DNA from: an uncultured Synergistales bacterium | GTDB taxonomy: Bacteria > Synergistota > Synergistia > Synergistales > Aminobacteriaceae | Direction: 5' to 3' | DNA length: 11,693 nt | Assembly: GCA_905233335.1 (NCBI GenBank) | Contig: CAJOED010000068.1 | Span: forward strand, 1 to 11,693 | Shown here: one piece after another, positions 1 through 6,258 of the stretch | Position numbering within the stretch: the stretch's first letter is position 1 | How the letters are laid out: the number at the start of each line of letters is the position of its first letter | Program-made: the position numbers and the translations under genes | Notes under the pieces: model-generated | Databases searched by the model: none | Seen by the model: the letters and a program-made list of their open reading frames with translations, nothing else | What the model was told of the DNA's origin: nothing

Positions 1-18
1 GAAAGGAAGTAATTTTCT

Positions 19-735
19 ATGGCAGGTTATGAAAACTACGCACCCATTGCCCCCGGCATCGACAGCCTCGAAACAGTGAACGCTATCTTCCGCAAAGTGT
101 ATCAATACATGGCACTTGGCCTGATACTAACATCACTCACAGCATACTTCACAGCATCAAGCCCGGCAATGTTGCGAATGCTCTTCTCGTCGCAGGCATC
201 ATTTATCGTTCTCGCACTAATTGAGGTCGGACTCGTCATCGGCATAAGCGCGGGACTCAACAAGATAACAGCCACGACAGCACTAATGCTTTTCGCTCTC
301 TACAGCATACTCAACGGCATAACGTGTTCGGTTGTTCTCCTCGTGTACACCGGCGAAAGTGTCTACAAAGCGTTTGTGTCGACAGCAGGAATGTTCGGTG
401 CTATGAGCCTCTACGGACTCTACACAAAGCGCGACCTTACAGCGTTCGGGAGTTTTTTGAGAATGGGACTGTTCGGGCTGATTATCGCTATGGTGATTAA
501 TATGTTCGTCGGGTCATCAATGGGAGAGTTCTACATCAGCATATTCGGAATAATAATCTTTCTCGGCCTGACTGCTTACGACACATCAAAGATTAAGGCT
601 ATGGCGGCAGAGTTCGACGGACGCGACGAGGAACTCACCGGGAAAGTTGCGGTAATCGGTGCACTTGCGCTGTATCTCGACTTCATTAACATCTTCCTGT
701 ACCTGTTGAGGTTATTCGGCAAACAGCGCGACTAA
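19..735 (+). CDS. Bax inhibitor-1 / YccA family seven-helix membrane protein
   Basis: A 238-residue integral membrane protein of the BI-1 (TMBIM/UPF0005) family, of normal length for bacterial members. Seven hydrophobic segments are visible at about residues 31-46, 62-79, 85-108, 117-135, 149-165, 170-186 and 208-233, with a polar N-terminus. Family hallmarks are GLTAYDTSKIK (Asp188) and ALYLDFINIFLYLLRLFG (Asp221). In characterised bacterial homologues two acidic residues in these positions form a pH-sensing pair in a proton/calcium leak path; the same role here is inference. E. coli YccA of this family interacts with the FtsH protease. The ATG at 19 follows an AGGAAG-like ribosome site. No terminator is evident after the stop; the next gene starts 71 bases later. 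Upstream context lies outside the window. Confidence 0.9.
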   Translation: MAGYENYAPIAPGIDSLETVNAIFRKVYQYMALGLILTSLTAYFTASSPAMLRMLFSSQASFIVLALIEVGLVIGISAGLNKITATTALMLFALYSILNGITCSVVLLVYTGESVYKAFVSTAGMFGAMSLYGLYTKRDLTAFGSFLRMGLFGLIIAMVINMFVGSSMGEFYISIFGIIIFLGLTAYDTSKIKAMAAEFDGRDEELTGKVAVIGALALYLDFINIFLYLLRLFGKQRD

Positions 736-745
736 CTGTGAAAAA

Positions 746-772
746 TTGAAGAAATTGAAATTTTCTGATAAT
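746..772 (+). promoter_or_regulatory. Possible sigma-70 promoter for gpmA
   Basis: The AT-rich gap before gpmA has TTGAAG at 746-751 and GATAAT at 767-772. The 15-nt spacer is short of the ideal 17, so this is a weak call. A TATTAT at 784-789 lies too close to the ribosome site to serve well. Confidence 0.3.
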
Positions 773-806
773 CTTTGCAAAATTATTATAGGAGGGGAAA
801 CTTATA

Positions 807-1553
807 ATGTATGAAGTTGTATTGATACGTCATGGAGAGTCAGCATGGAACAAGGAAAACAGATTTACGGGATGGACTGATGTCCCGCTGTCGGAGAAAG
901 GCATCGAGGAAGCTCGTTCCGCCGGGAAGCTCCTCAAGGCTGAAGGTTTCGCGTTCGACTATGCGTTTACGTCGGTGCTGAAGAGGGCAATCAAGACTCT
1001 CTGGCTTGTGCTTGAGGAAATGGACAGAATGTGGATCCCCGTACAGCACTCATGGAAGCTCAACGAACGCCACTACGGAGCACTTCAGGGACTCAACAAG
1101 GCCGACACTGCCGCAAAATTCGGTGATGCTCAAGTCAAGATATGGCGACGAAGCTACGACATTCAGCCGCCTGTACTCACGAAAGACGACGAGAGATACC
1201 CGGGAAATGACCCAAGATACACCGGGCTTAGTGAGTCAGAACTCCCATTGACCGAATGCCTCGCGGACACTGTAGCACGTGTTGTGCCGTTCTGGAATGA
1301 AGCAATTGCACCCGCGATAAAGTCAGGAAAGAAAATCATCATTGCCGCTCACGGAAATTCATTGCGCGCACTCGTGAAGTACCTCGATAACATCTCCGAG
1401 AAAGACATTCTCGAACTCAATATCCCGACCGGAGTCCCGCTGGTGTATGAGCTGAACGATGACCTGACCCCGAAATCACACCGCTATCTCGGCGACGCAG
1501 AAGCAATCGCTAAGGCACAGGCGGCTGTTGCTTCACAGGGGAAAGCAAAATAG
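807..1553 (+). CDS. gpmA: 2,3-bisphosphoglycerate-dependent phosphoglycerate mutase
   Basis: Cytosolic glycolytic enzyme that interconverts 3-phosphoglycerate and 2-phosphoglycerate through a phosphohistidine intermediate (histidine phosphatase superfamily, EC 5.4.2.11). At 248 residues it matches the usual length of the family (about 250). The phospho-acceptor motif LIRHGESAWN places the catalytic histidine at residue 9, FTGWTDVPLSEKG follows, Arg60 lies in SVLKRAIKT, Glu87 in LNERHYGALQG acts as acid/base, and His182 is in AAHGNSLRAL. All are intact, so it should be active. The ATG follows a strong GGAGGGG ribosome site at 791-797. The next gene begins only 14 bases after the stop, so the two are probably one operon. 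The cofactor-independent enzyme (GpmI) is not present in this window. Confidence 0.96.
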   Translation: MYEVVLIRHGESAWNKENRFTGWTDVPLSEKGIEEARSAGKLLKAEGFAFDYAFTSVLKRAIKTLWLVLEEMDRMWIPVQHSWKLNERHYGALQGLNKADTAAKFGDAQVKIWRRSYDIQPPVLTKDDERYPGNDPRYTGLSESELPLTECLADTVARVVPFWNEAIAPAIKSGKKIIIAAHGNSLRALVKYLDNISEKDILELNIPTGVPLVYELNDDLTPKSHRYLGDAEAIAKAQAAVASQGKAK

Positions 1554-1557
1554 GAGG
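1553..1557 (+). promoter_or_regulatory. Ribosome binding site overlapping the gpmA stop codon
   Basis: The gpmA stop TAG (1551-1553) shares its last base with GGAGG, which lies 10 bases before the ATG of the aminotransferase gene at 1568. This arrangement suits translational coupling of the two genes. Confidence 0.75.
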
Positions 1558-1567
1558 CGCACACACT

Positions 1568-2776
1568 ATGCATTTTTCCGACAGAATCAAGGCGTTGAAG
1601 ATCTCACCTATACGGCGGCTTATCCCGTATGCGGACGCGGCAAAGGCAAAGGGCAAGAAAGTATATCACCTCAATATAGGACAGCCCGACATCGTAACAC
1701 CGAATGAATATTTCGAGGCGATAAAGAACTTTCACCCGGCAACAGTTGCGTATCAGCCTTCACAGGGCATAAAGGAATTACGCGAGGCAATTTCGGGATA
1801 CTACAAAGCTATGGGCGTGCCGTATGAGCCTGATGAAGTTTACGTTACGTGCGGAGGCAGTGAGGCGTTGCAGTTCGTAGTGATGATTTTGTGCGATCCG
1901 GGCGATGAGATTCTCGTGCCTGAACCTTTCTACGCGAACTACAACACTTTTGCGAAACTTGCACTTGCGAACTTGCGTCCTATTCCCACGACAGCGGATA
2001 CAGGCTTCCACCTTCCGCCCGAAAACGTCGTCGAGAGCCTCATTACCCCGAAAACGCGCGCATTCTGGATCTCCCACCCGTGCAACCCGACCGGAGTCTC
2101 ATACACTCCCGACGAAATTCACATGCTCTGCAGGATAGCGAAAAAACACGACATCTTCATTATTGCTGACGAGGTTTATCGTGAGTTCATTTACGAGGCC
2201 GGAGAGTTCATGAGTTTCGGTGAGGTTGAAGACGCAAGAGACCGGGTTATTATGGTGGACAGCGTGTCAAAACGTTTCAGTGCGTGCGGTGCTCGTATAG
2301 GGTGCATTGCCATAAAGAACAAGGAATTTCTTGCGGAAGTCATGAAGCTGTGTCAGGGAAGGTTGAGCGTTTCGGCAGTCGAACAGGTCGGAGCGGCGGC
2401 GTTGTACAGGACACCGAAAAGTTACCTGCAGGAAGTCAACAAAGAGTACAAGATGAGGCGTGATGTTCTCTACAAGGGACTGAAAGCTATTGACGGTGCC
2501 GTGTGCCATGAACCTAAAGGGGCATTCTACACGATGGTGAAGTTCCCGATAGACAGCTCCGAGAAGTTCATAATCTGGATGCTTGAGAATTTCGACATCA
2601 ACGGCGAAACGACTATGGCGGCTCCCGGAAACGGATTTTACGCTGACCCGAACAAGGGACTCGATGAGATGAGAATTGCTTACGTCCTCAAGAAGGAAGA
2701 CTTAGAGAAGGCACTATACATTCTCAAGAACGCGATAGAAGCATATCCTGGTCGCATTGAGGCAATCAGGGCGTAA
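1568..2776 (+). CDS. Pyridoxal-phosphate-dependent aminotransferase, class I/II (aspartate aminotransferase-like)
   Basis: A 402-residue fold-type I PLP enzyme that should transfer an amino group between an amino acid and a 2-oxo acid in the cytosol. Visible motifs in order: NIGQPDIVTP near residue 36; YQPSQGIKELREAI at 62-75; the phosphate-binding CGGSEALQ at 95-102; HPCNPTG with Asn173; IIADEVYREF with Asp201 and Tyr204; SVSKRFSACGARIG with the Schiff-base Lys235; and MRIAYV with Arg369, the likely substrate carboxylate contact. Every catalytic residue is present and the length is typical. The closest annotations would be aspartate or aromatic aminotransferase, but the substrate cannot be read from sequence. 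It is probably cotranscribed with gpmA, whose stop overlaps its ribosome site. A GC-rich hairpin follows the stop. Confidence 0.93.
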   Translation: MHFSDRIKALKISPIRRLIPYADAAKAKGKKVYHLNIGQPDIVTPNEYFEAIKNFHPATVAYQPSQGIKELREAISGYYKAMGVPYEPDEVYVTCGGSEALQFVVMILCDPGDEILVPEPFYANYNTFAKLALANLRPIPTTADTGFHLPPENVVESLITPKTRAFWISHPCNPTGVSYTPDEIHMLCRIAKKHDIFIIADEVYREFIYEAGEFMSFGEVEDARDRVIMVDSVSKRFSACGARIGCIAIKNKEFLAEVMKLCQGRLSVSAVEQVGAAALYRTPKSYLQEVNKEYKMRRDVLYKGLKAIDGAVCHEPKGAFYTMVKFPIDSSEKFIIWMLENFDINGETTMAAPGNGFYADPNKGLDEMRIAYVLKKEDLEKALYILKNAIEAYPGRIEAIRA

Positions 2777-2790
2777 TGAAAAATTTTTTG

Positions 2791-2820
2791 TCCCCGTCTG
2801 TATCTTGGGCGGGGAATTTC
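2791..2820 (+). terminator. Hairpin terminator after the aminotransferase gene
   Basis: Eight base pairs, TCCCCGTC (2791-2798) with GGCGGGGA (2808-2815), close a 9-base loop. The tail (ATTTCG) is poor in T, while AAATTTTTT lies on the upstream side, so it may be weak on this strand or partly bidirectional. It ends the probable gpmA operon and precedes a good promoter. Confidence 0.5.
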
Positions 2821-2838
2821 GTAAATACAATAAGGATG

Positions 2839-2867
2839 TTGATACACGTGAATAAAATTTGTATAAC
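2839..2867 (+). promoter_or_regulatory. Sigma-70-type promoter of the TupA-like gene
   Basis: TTGATA (2839-2844) and TATAAC (2862-2867) are separated by exactly 17 bases and each matches consensus at 5 of 6 positions. Transcription would start near 2874, leaving a leader of about 60 bases. This is the best promoter match I found in the window. Confidence 0.6.
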
Positions 2868-2876
2868 CACGTATCA
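2840..2876. repeat. Imperfect inverted repeat overlapping the promoter (possible operator)
   Basis: TGATACACGTG (2840-2850) and CACGTATCA (2868-2876) are inverted copies with nine paired positions and a 2-base insertion in the left arm. The arms flank and overlap the -35 and -10 boxes and end near the expected start of transcription, so the symmetry acts at DNA rather than RNA level. An operator for a repressor is inference. Confidence 0.4.
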
Positions 2877-2935
2877 TGCAGTAGCTTAGTCTGTCCATTC
2901 ACAATCCCAGCAAAACAGCTTCGTGGGATGTTGTC

Positions 2936-3871
2936 ATGAACCCCGTAGTGTTTATCGCAAAAGCCATCAGAGCTTTGTTAGTTCCCAAATATCGTTTTAG
3001 TGCGCTTTCTCGTCTTGGTTTTTATAACTACATGTCAGATAGGGAATATCTGCAGCGTCTATTCAAATACAGAATGGGCAGAGAATTAGCTCTCGATACC
3101 CCACGAACATTCAGCGAAAAATTGCAGTGGCTCAAGATATACAACAGAAGGCCGGAATATTCGGTGATGGTGGACAAGTACGCCGTGAAAAAATTTGTCG
3201 CTGATAAAATCGGTGCCGAATACGTTGTGCCGCTAATAGGAGTTTACGAGAGCCCGGACGAAATTGATTTTGACTCACTGCCGGATAAGTTTGTGATTAA
3301 GTGCACTCATAACGGCGGAGAGGGCAACGCAATTTGCAGGGACAAGGCAGCATTTGACTTTGAGAGCAGGAAAAAGGTAATCAGGAGAGCCTTAACGAAA
3401 AATTACTATCCCGCCTCGCGTGAATGGCCATATAAGAACGTCCCTCCTCGTGTAATTGTCGAACAATATATACAGGACGGCGACAGGCTGAATTTACCCG
3501 TCTACAAAATATTCTGCTTCAACGGAGAGCCGAAACTCATACAGGCAATACAGGACGACAAGACAAAGCAGGAGACTATAGACTATTTCGACACGGAATG
3601 GAACAGGCTTCAGCTCCGGCAGAATTACCCGAACAGCAAAAATCCTCTTCCGCGTCCCGAATGCTTGAGTGAAATGCTTGAACTTGCGGCCAAGTTGAGC
3701 ACGGGAGTCCCGCATGTGCGCGTTGACTTATACCAGGCAAACGGCAAAGTATATTTCTCGGAATTTACGTTTTTCTCTGACGCTGGAATGGTAGATTTTG
3801 ATCCGCCGGAATGGAACAACAAACTAGGCGAATGGCTCATACTTCCTGAAAAACATAATGTGATATATTAA
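2936..3871 (+). CDS. TupA-like ATP-grasp protein, probable surface-polysaccharide biosynthesis
   Basis: A 311-residue protein resembling the ATP-grasp TupA-like family, named after a teichuronic-acid biosynthesis protein and often found in capsule and exopolysaccharide clusters. Family marks: PRTFSEKLQWLK near residue 56; VDKYAVKKFV at 79-88; the nucleotide-binding strand FVIKCTHNGG with Lys122; PRVIVEQYI at 171; YKIFCFNGEPK at 190-200; and HVRVDLYQANGKVYFSEFTF at 260-279, where Asp264 and Glu276 are likely metal ligands. ATP-grasp enzymes usually join a carboxylate to a nucleophile; the substrates here are unknown. No signal peptide is clear, so it is probably cytosolic or membrane-associated. 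The ATG at 2936 has only a weak ribosome site (GGGAT). It stands alone, with its own promoter and a following hairpin and no glycosyltransferase beside it. Confidence 0.85.
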   Translation: MNPVVFIAKAIRALLVPKYRFSALSRLGFYNYMSDREYLQRLFKYRMGRELALDTPRTFSEKLQWLKIYNRRPEYSVMVDKYAVKKFVADKIGAEYVVPLIGVYESPDEIDFDSLPDKFVIKCTHNGGEGNAICRDKAAFDFESRKKVIRRALTKNYYPASREWPYKNVPPRVIVEQYIQDGDRLNLPVYKIFCFNGEPKLIQAIQDDKTKQETIDYFDTEWNRLQLRQNYPNSKNPLPRPECLSEMLELAAKLSTGVPHVRVDLYQANGKVYFSEFTFFSDAGMVDFDPPEWNNKLGEWLILPEKHNVIY

Positions 3872-3878
3872 TCCCATT

Positions 3879-3909
3879 CCCCTCCTGTTACAGCTCTGGG
3901 AGGGGTTTT
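3879..3909 (+). terminator. Hairpin terminator between the TupA-like gene and whiA
   Basis: CCCCTCC (3879-3885) pairs perfectly with GGAGGGG (3899-3905), extendable by a T-G pair, and is followed by TTTTC. It ends only about 12 bases before the whiA ribosome site. Confidence 0.65.
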
Positions 3910-3921
3910 CGCAATCATTAC

Positions 3922-3927
3922 GGGAGG
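3922..3927 (+). promoter_or_regulatory. Ribosome binding site that fixes the whiA start
   Basis: GGGAGG at 3922-3927 lies 8 bases before GTG 3936. The earlier in-frame GTG at 3927 sits inside this site and has no ribosome site of its own, so 3936 is the better start. Confidence 0.75.
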
Positions 3928-3935
3928 TGTATCAC

Positions 3936-4775
3936 GTGGACAAAAATTTATGGCTCGGCGAGTTATGGGACGAATGGCTGACCTCATCAGCTCCCTCACA
4001 ACGCCACGCCGACGCAGAAACTTCCGGCATACTCATGGGCATGAAGCACACTCACAGCACGTTCACCACGAACAGACTACGAACAGCACGGAGGCTTTCA
4101 GGAAAATTATGGCCGCTCACATCATACGCCGCGAAAATCCCCCTGGCGTTCTCGCTCATCACTCGCACAAAGCAGAAACCTAGCGTGAAGTTCACGTGTC
4201 CCCGCGAAATTCTCACTGTCCCGAAAAGTTCCCGTTACGCATGGGCGTGGCTCAAAGGCTTATGGGGCAGTGCAGGCGGTCTATACTTCCCGAAAAACGG
4301 CTACTACCTCACGCTCATAATCTCCGACCCGGAAACCTCATCAATCACCCGCGACATCATCACACTCACTGGCTTATCGTGGAGCGAACACAGAAGCGAG
4401 TTCACCCTGCGCAACCACGACGACATTATGACGTTCCTGCACAAGTGCGGCATGACTTCGGGAGCACTGGCTTTTGACGAGGTCGTTATGATGCGTTCGG
4501 TAAGGAGCAGGGCAAACCTTGAGAGCAATTACGAGGCGGCGAACATTGCGAGAAGTGTCCGTGCAGCGAATGAACAGACGAAACTTGCACGAAAAATTCT
4601 TGCGGCGGGACTCCTCGATAAACTTCCCGGAAACTTGCGCGATGTCGTTGTGCTCCGGCTTGAACATCCTGACGAATCACTTGAGGGCATCGGGAAAATG
4701 TTATCGCCTCCCGTGAAAAAATCAGCCGTAAAATATCGCTGGAACAAAATTCAAAGGTTGATAGAAAATTCATAG
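3936..4775 (+). CDS. whiA: WhiA family DNA-binding protein
   Basis: A 279-residue protein from GTG 3936. The C-terminal two-thirds is clearly WhiA (DUF199). The degenerate LAGLIDADG-type segment WLKGLWGSAGGLYF lies at residues 105-118, NYEAANIARSVRAANEQ matches the conserved family linker at about 198-214, and the helix-turn-helix region runs from LPGNLRDVVVLRLEHPDESL to KKSAVKYRWNKI at about 230-272. The N-terminal third is weakly conserved and recognisable mainly by position. WhiA proteins are known as a sporulation-septation regulator in Streptomyces and a nucleoid-associated protein in Bacillus; they have lost endonuclease activity. The usual rapZ and yvcK neighbours are not adjacent. It lies between a TupA-like gene and pgk, separated from each by 60-65 bases. 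Role in this organism is inference. Confidence 0.87.
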   Translation: MDKNLWLGELWDEWLTSSAPSQRHADAETSGILMGMKHTHSTFTTNRLRTARRLSGKLWPLTSYAAKIPLAFSLITRTKQKPSVKFTCPREILTVPKSSRYAWAWLKGLWGSAGGLYFPKNGYYLTLIISDPETSSITRDIITLTGLSWSEHRSEFTLRNHDDIMTFLHKCGMTSGALAFDEVVMMRSVRSRANLESNYEAANIARSVRAANEQTKLARKILAAGLLDKLPGNLRDVVVLRLEHPDESLEGIGKMLSPPVKKSAVKYRWNKIQRLIENS

Positions 4776-4797
4776 AGAAGTTTTTATGTAGTACAAT
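4769..4797 (+). promoter_or_regulatory. Probable promoter for pgk
   Basis: TTCATA (4769-4774, inside the last codons of whiA) and TACAAT (4792-4797) are 17 bases apart. The -10 box is a 5/6 match and the -35 a 4/6 match. It would start pgk transcription about 30 bases before its ATG. Confidence 0.45.
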
Positions 4798-4836
4798 ATC
4801 AGCTATCCAGAAAATTTTTTACGGAGGAATTTCATA

Positions 4837-6027
4837 ATGAAGCTGAAAACATTTACTCCTGCAGATGTAGCCGGCAAGAAAGTATTAATGCGCGTTGATT
4901 TCAATGTGCCGTTCAAGAATGGCAAAGTTACCGACAATGCCCGCATACTTGCACATACAAGCACCCTCAAAAAACTTCTCGACGCGGGCGCAAAAGTCGC
5001 GTTAGTCTCCCACTTCGGCCGTCCGAAAGGCAAAGTAGACCCGGCATTCTCACTCTCACAGATAGTTCCTGACATCGAGAAGGCTTACGGACTCAAAGTA
5101 GTATTCGTTGATGATTGTGTCGGCGAAAAAGTTTCAGCTGCTGTCGACGCTCTGAAACCCGGCGAAATCGTTGTCCTCGAAAACTCACGCTACCACCCTG
5201 AAGAACAGAAGAACGACCCGGAGTTCTCAAAGAAAATGGCGGCTCCGTTCGACGTGTTCGTTATGGACGCATTCAGTGCCTCACACCGTGCGGACTGCTC
5301 AACAAGCGGCGTAATCCCGTTCGTGAAGGCGGCGTTTGCAGGAGATCTTCTCTCCCGTGAAGGCGACATGCTCGGTGCTGTCAGTGAGAACCCCGCGAAA
5401 CCCTACGTGCTTATTCTCGGCGGCGCAAAAGTATCTGACAAGATCGACATCGTCGGCAACCTCCTCAACAAAGCTACAACGATTCTTATCGGCGGCGGTA
5501 TGGCTTACACGTTCCTTAAGGCGCAGGGAAAAGAAATCGGCAAGTCCTTATGCGACACAGAAAGGCTTGATTTTGCCCGTGATACCCTCAAGAAGGCCGC
5601 TGACATGGGCGTAAAAATCCTGCTTCCTGTCGACAGCGTAGTAGCTTCGGGGATTGACGCGGCAGACACCGAGATAGTTTCAAGCGACGCAATGCCCGCA
5701 GACAAAATGGGACTCGACATCGGCCCCGAAACAGTGAAGCTCTTTATTGCGGCACTCGACGGAGCAAAATCCATTCTGTGGAACGGCCCTATGGGTGTGT
5801 TCGAGGATCCGAAATTCGCGGAAGGCACAAAGAAACTTGCGGAGGCCGTTGCTGACATGACACAGAAACACGGCACTGTTACGGTAATCGGCGGCGGTGA
5901 TACTGCTTCTTCTGTGAGGCAGTTCAAGGTTGCGGACAAAGTTTCGCACGTGTCGACGGGCGGCGGTGCAAGCCTCGAATACTGTGAAGGCAAGAAACTT
6001 CCGGGCATGGAGCCTTTCAGGGTATAA
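4837..6027 (+). CDS. pgk: Phosphoglycerate kinase
   Basis: Cytosolic glycolytic kinase that moves a phosphate from 1,3-bisphosphoglycerate to ADP (EC 2.7.2.3). It has 396 residues, the normal length. Substrate-side motifs are MRVDFNVP (Arg19, Asp21, Asn23), Arg36, SHFGRPKG at 58-65, LENSRYHPEE with Arg118, and Arg151 in SHRAD. The nucleotide domain shows LGGAKVSDKIDIV with Lys202, LIGGGMAYTFLKA at 217-229, WNGPMGVFE at 315-323 and VIGGGDTASSV at 350-360. The usual AFGTAHRA is AFSASHRA here, a mild deviation beside the conserved His-Arg. The ATG follows GGAGG at 4823-4827. tpiA follows after a 231-base repeat-rich spacer with no obvious terminator, so readthrough into tpiA is possible. Confidence 0.97.
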   Translation: MKLKTFTPADVAGKKVLMRVDFNVPFKNGKVTDNARILAHTSTLKKLLDAGAKVALVSHFGRPKGKVDPAFSLSQIVPDIEKAYGLKVVFVDDCVGEKVSAAVDALKPGEIVVLENSRYHPEEQKNDPEFSKKMAAPFDVFVMDAFSASHRADCSTSGVIPFVKAAFAGDLLSREGDMLGAVSENPAKPYVLILGGAKVSDKIDIVGNLLNKATTILIGGGMAYTFLKAQGKEIGKSLCDTERLDFARDTLKKAADMGVKILLPVDSVVASGIDAADTEIVSSDAMPADKMGLDIGPETVKLFIAALDGAKSILWNGPMGVFEDPKFAEGTKKLAEAVADMTQKHGTVTVIGGGDTASSVRQFKVADKVSHVSTGGGASLEYCEGKKLPGMEPFRV

Positions 6028-6037
6028 CCTTCACTGC

Positions 6038-6214
6038 GCAGGGAGAGTTGTCATAAGACCGGCGGAGGGGTCGTATTTCCTCACAAAGGGATAGAGCCTG
6101 AAGCCGGAGGGGTCAGCCTCCTTACAAAGGAATGTAGCCGAAAGTAGCTGGGGAGTGTCTCCTAGCAGGGGGAGTTGTCCGAAAGTCGGCAGAGTCGACA
6201 GCAGAGCCGCTCCC
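6038..6214. repeat. Degenerate 41-42-nt tandem repeat filling the pgk-tpiA spacer
   Basis: About four diverged units occupy most of the spacer. CCTCACAAAGG at 6079-6089 recurs as CCTTACAAAGG at 6120-6130; around it 19 of 25 bases match at an offset of 41 (6079-6103 with 6120-6144). GGAGGGGTC occurs exactly at 6064-6072 and 6106-6114. CCGAAAGT occurs at 6138-6145 and 6179-6186, also 41 apart. The outer segments 6038-6067 and 6165-6194 match at 23 of 30 bases, three periods apart. Several units can form hairpins, for example GGAGG/CCTCC (6106-6110 with 6117-6121) and GTTGTC/GACAGC (6174-6179 with 6197-6202). Mixed 41/42 spacing and base composition argue against coding. It may be a dispersed intergenic repeat or a structured leader of tpiA; neither is shown. 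Confidence 0.7.
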
Positions 6215-6221
6215 TTATAAC
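6195..6221 (+). promoter_or_regulatory. Possible promoter for tpiA at the end of the repeat
   Basis: TCGACA (6195-6200) and TATAAC (6216-6221) each match consensus at 5 of 6 positions, but the spacer is only 15 bases. If real, the repeat region supplies the tpiA promoter. Confidence 0.33.
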
Positions 6222-6244
6222 ATCTGACAAGGTAAAACAACAAA

Positions 6245-6250
6245 AGGAGA
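6245..6250 (+). promoter_or_regulatory. Ribosome binding site that fixes the tpiA start
   Basis: AGGAGA lies 8 bases before ATG 6259. The reading frame stays open upstream to 6175, but that extension crosses the repeat region and resembles no part of the enzyme family. Confidence 0.8.
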
Positions 6251-6258
6251 AATACATC

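Noticed and set aside
5505..6008. A 167-codon open frame on the - strand inside pgk
   Set aside because: It is antisense to a fully conserved pgk, is rich in Ser and Phe as expected of a shadow frame, and has no ribosome site or family resemblance.
6038..6214. CRISPR array, T-box or tRNA-like element
   Set aside because: The units are diverged with no unique spacers, the conserved T-box sequence is absent, and although two hairpins have 7-base loops there is no TTCGA-type T-loop or acceptor stem.
6031..6243. A 70-codon - strand frame through the pgk-tpiA spacer
   Set aside because: It reads through the tandem repeat whose unit length varies between 41 and 42, so the frame is not preserved between units; no ribosome site or likely start context.
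6175..6258. A 28-residue N-terminal extension of TpiA
   Set aside because: It is translated from the repeat-rich spacer, lacks a ribosome site and has no counterpart in the family; ATG 6259 has a well-placed AGGAGA.
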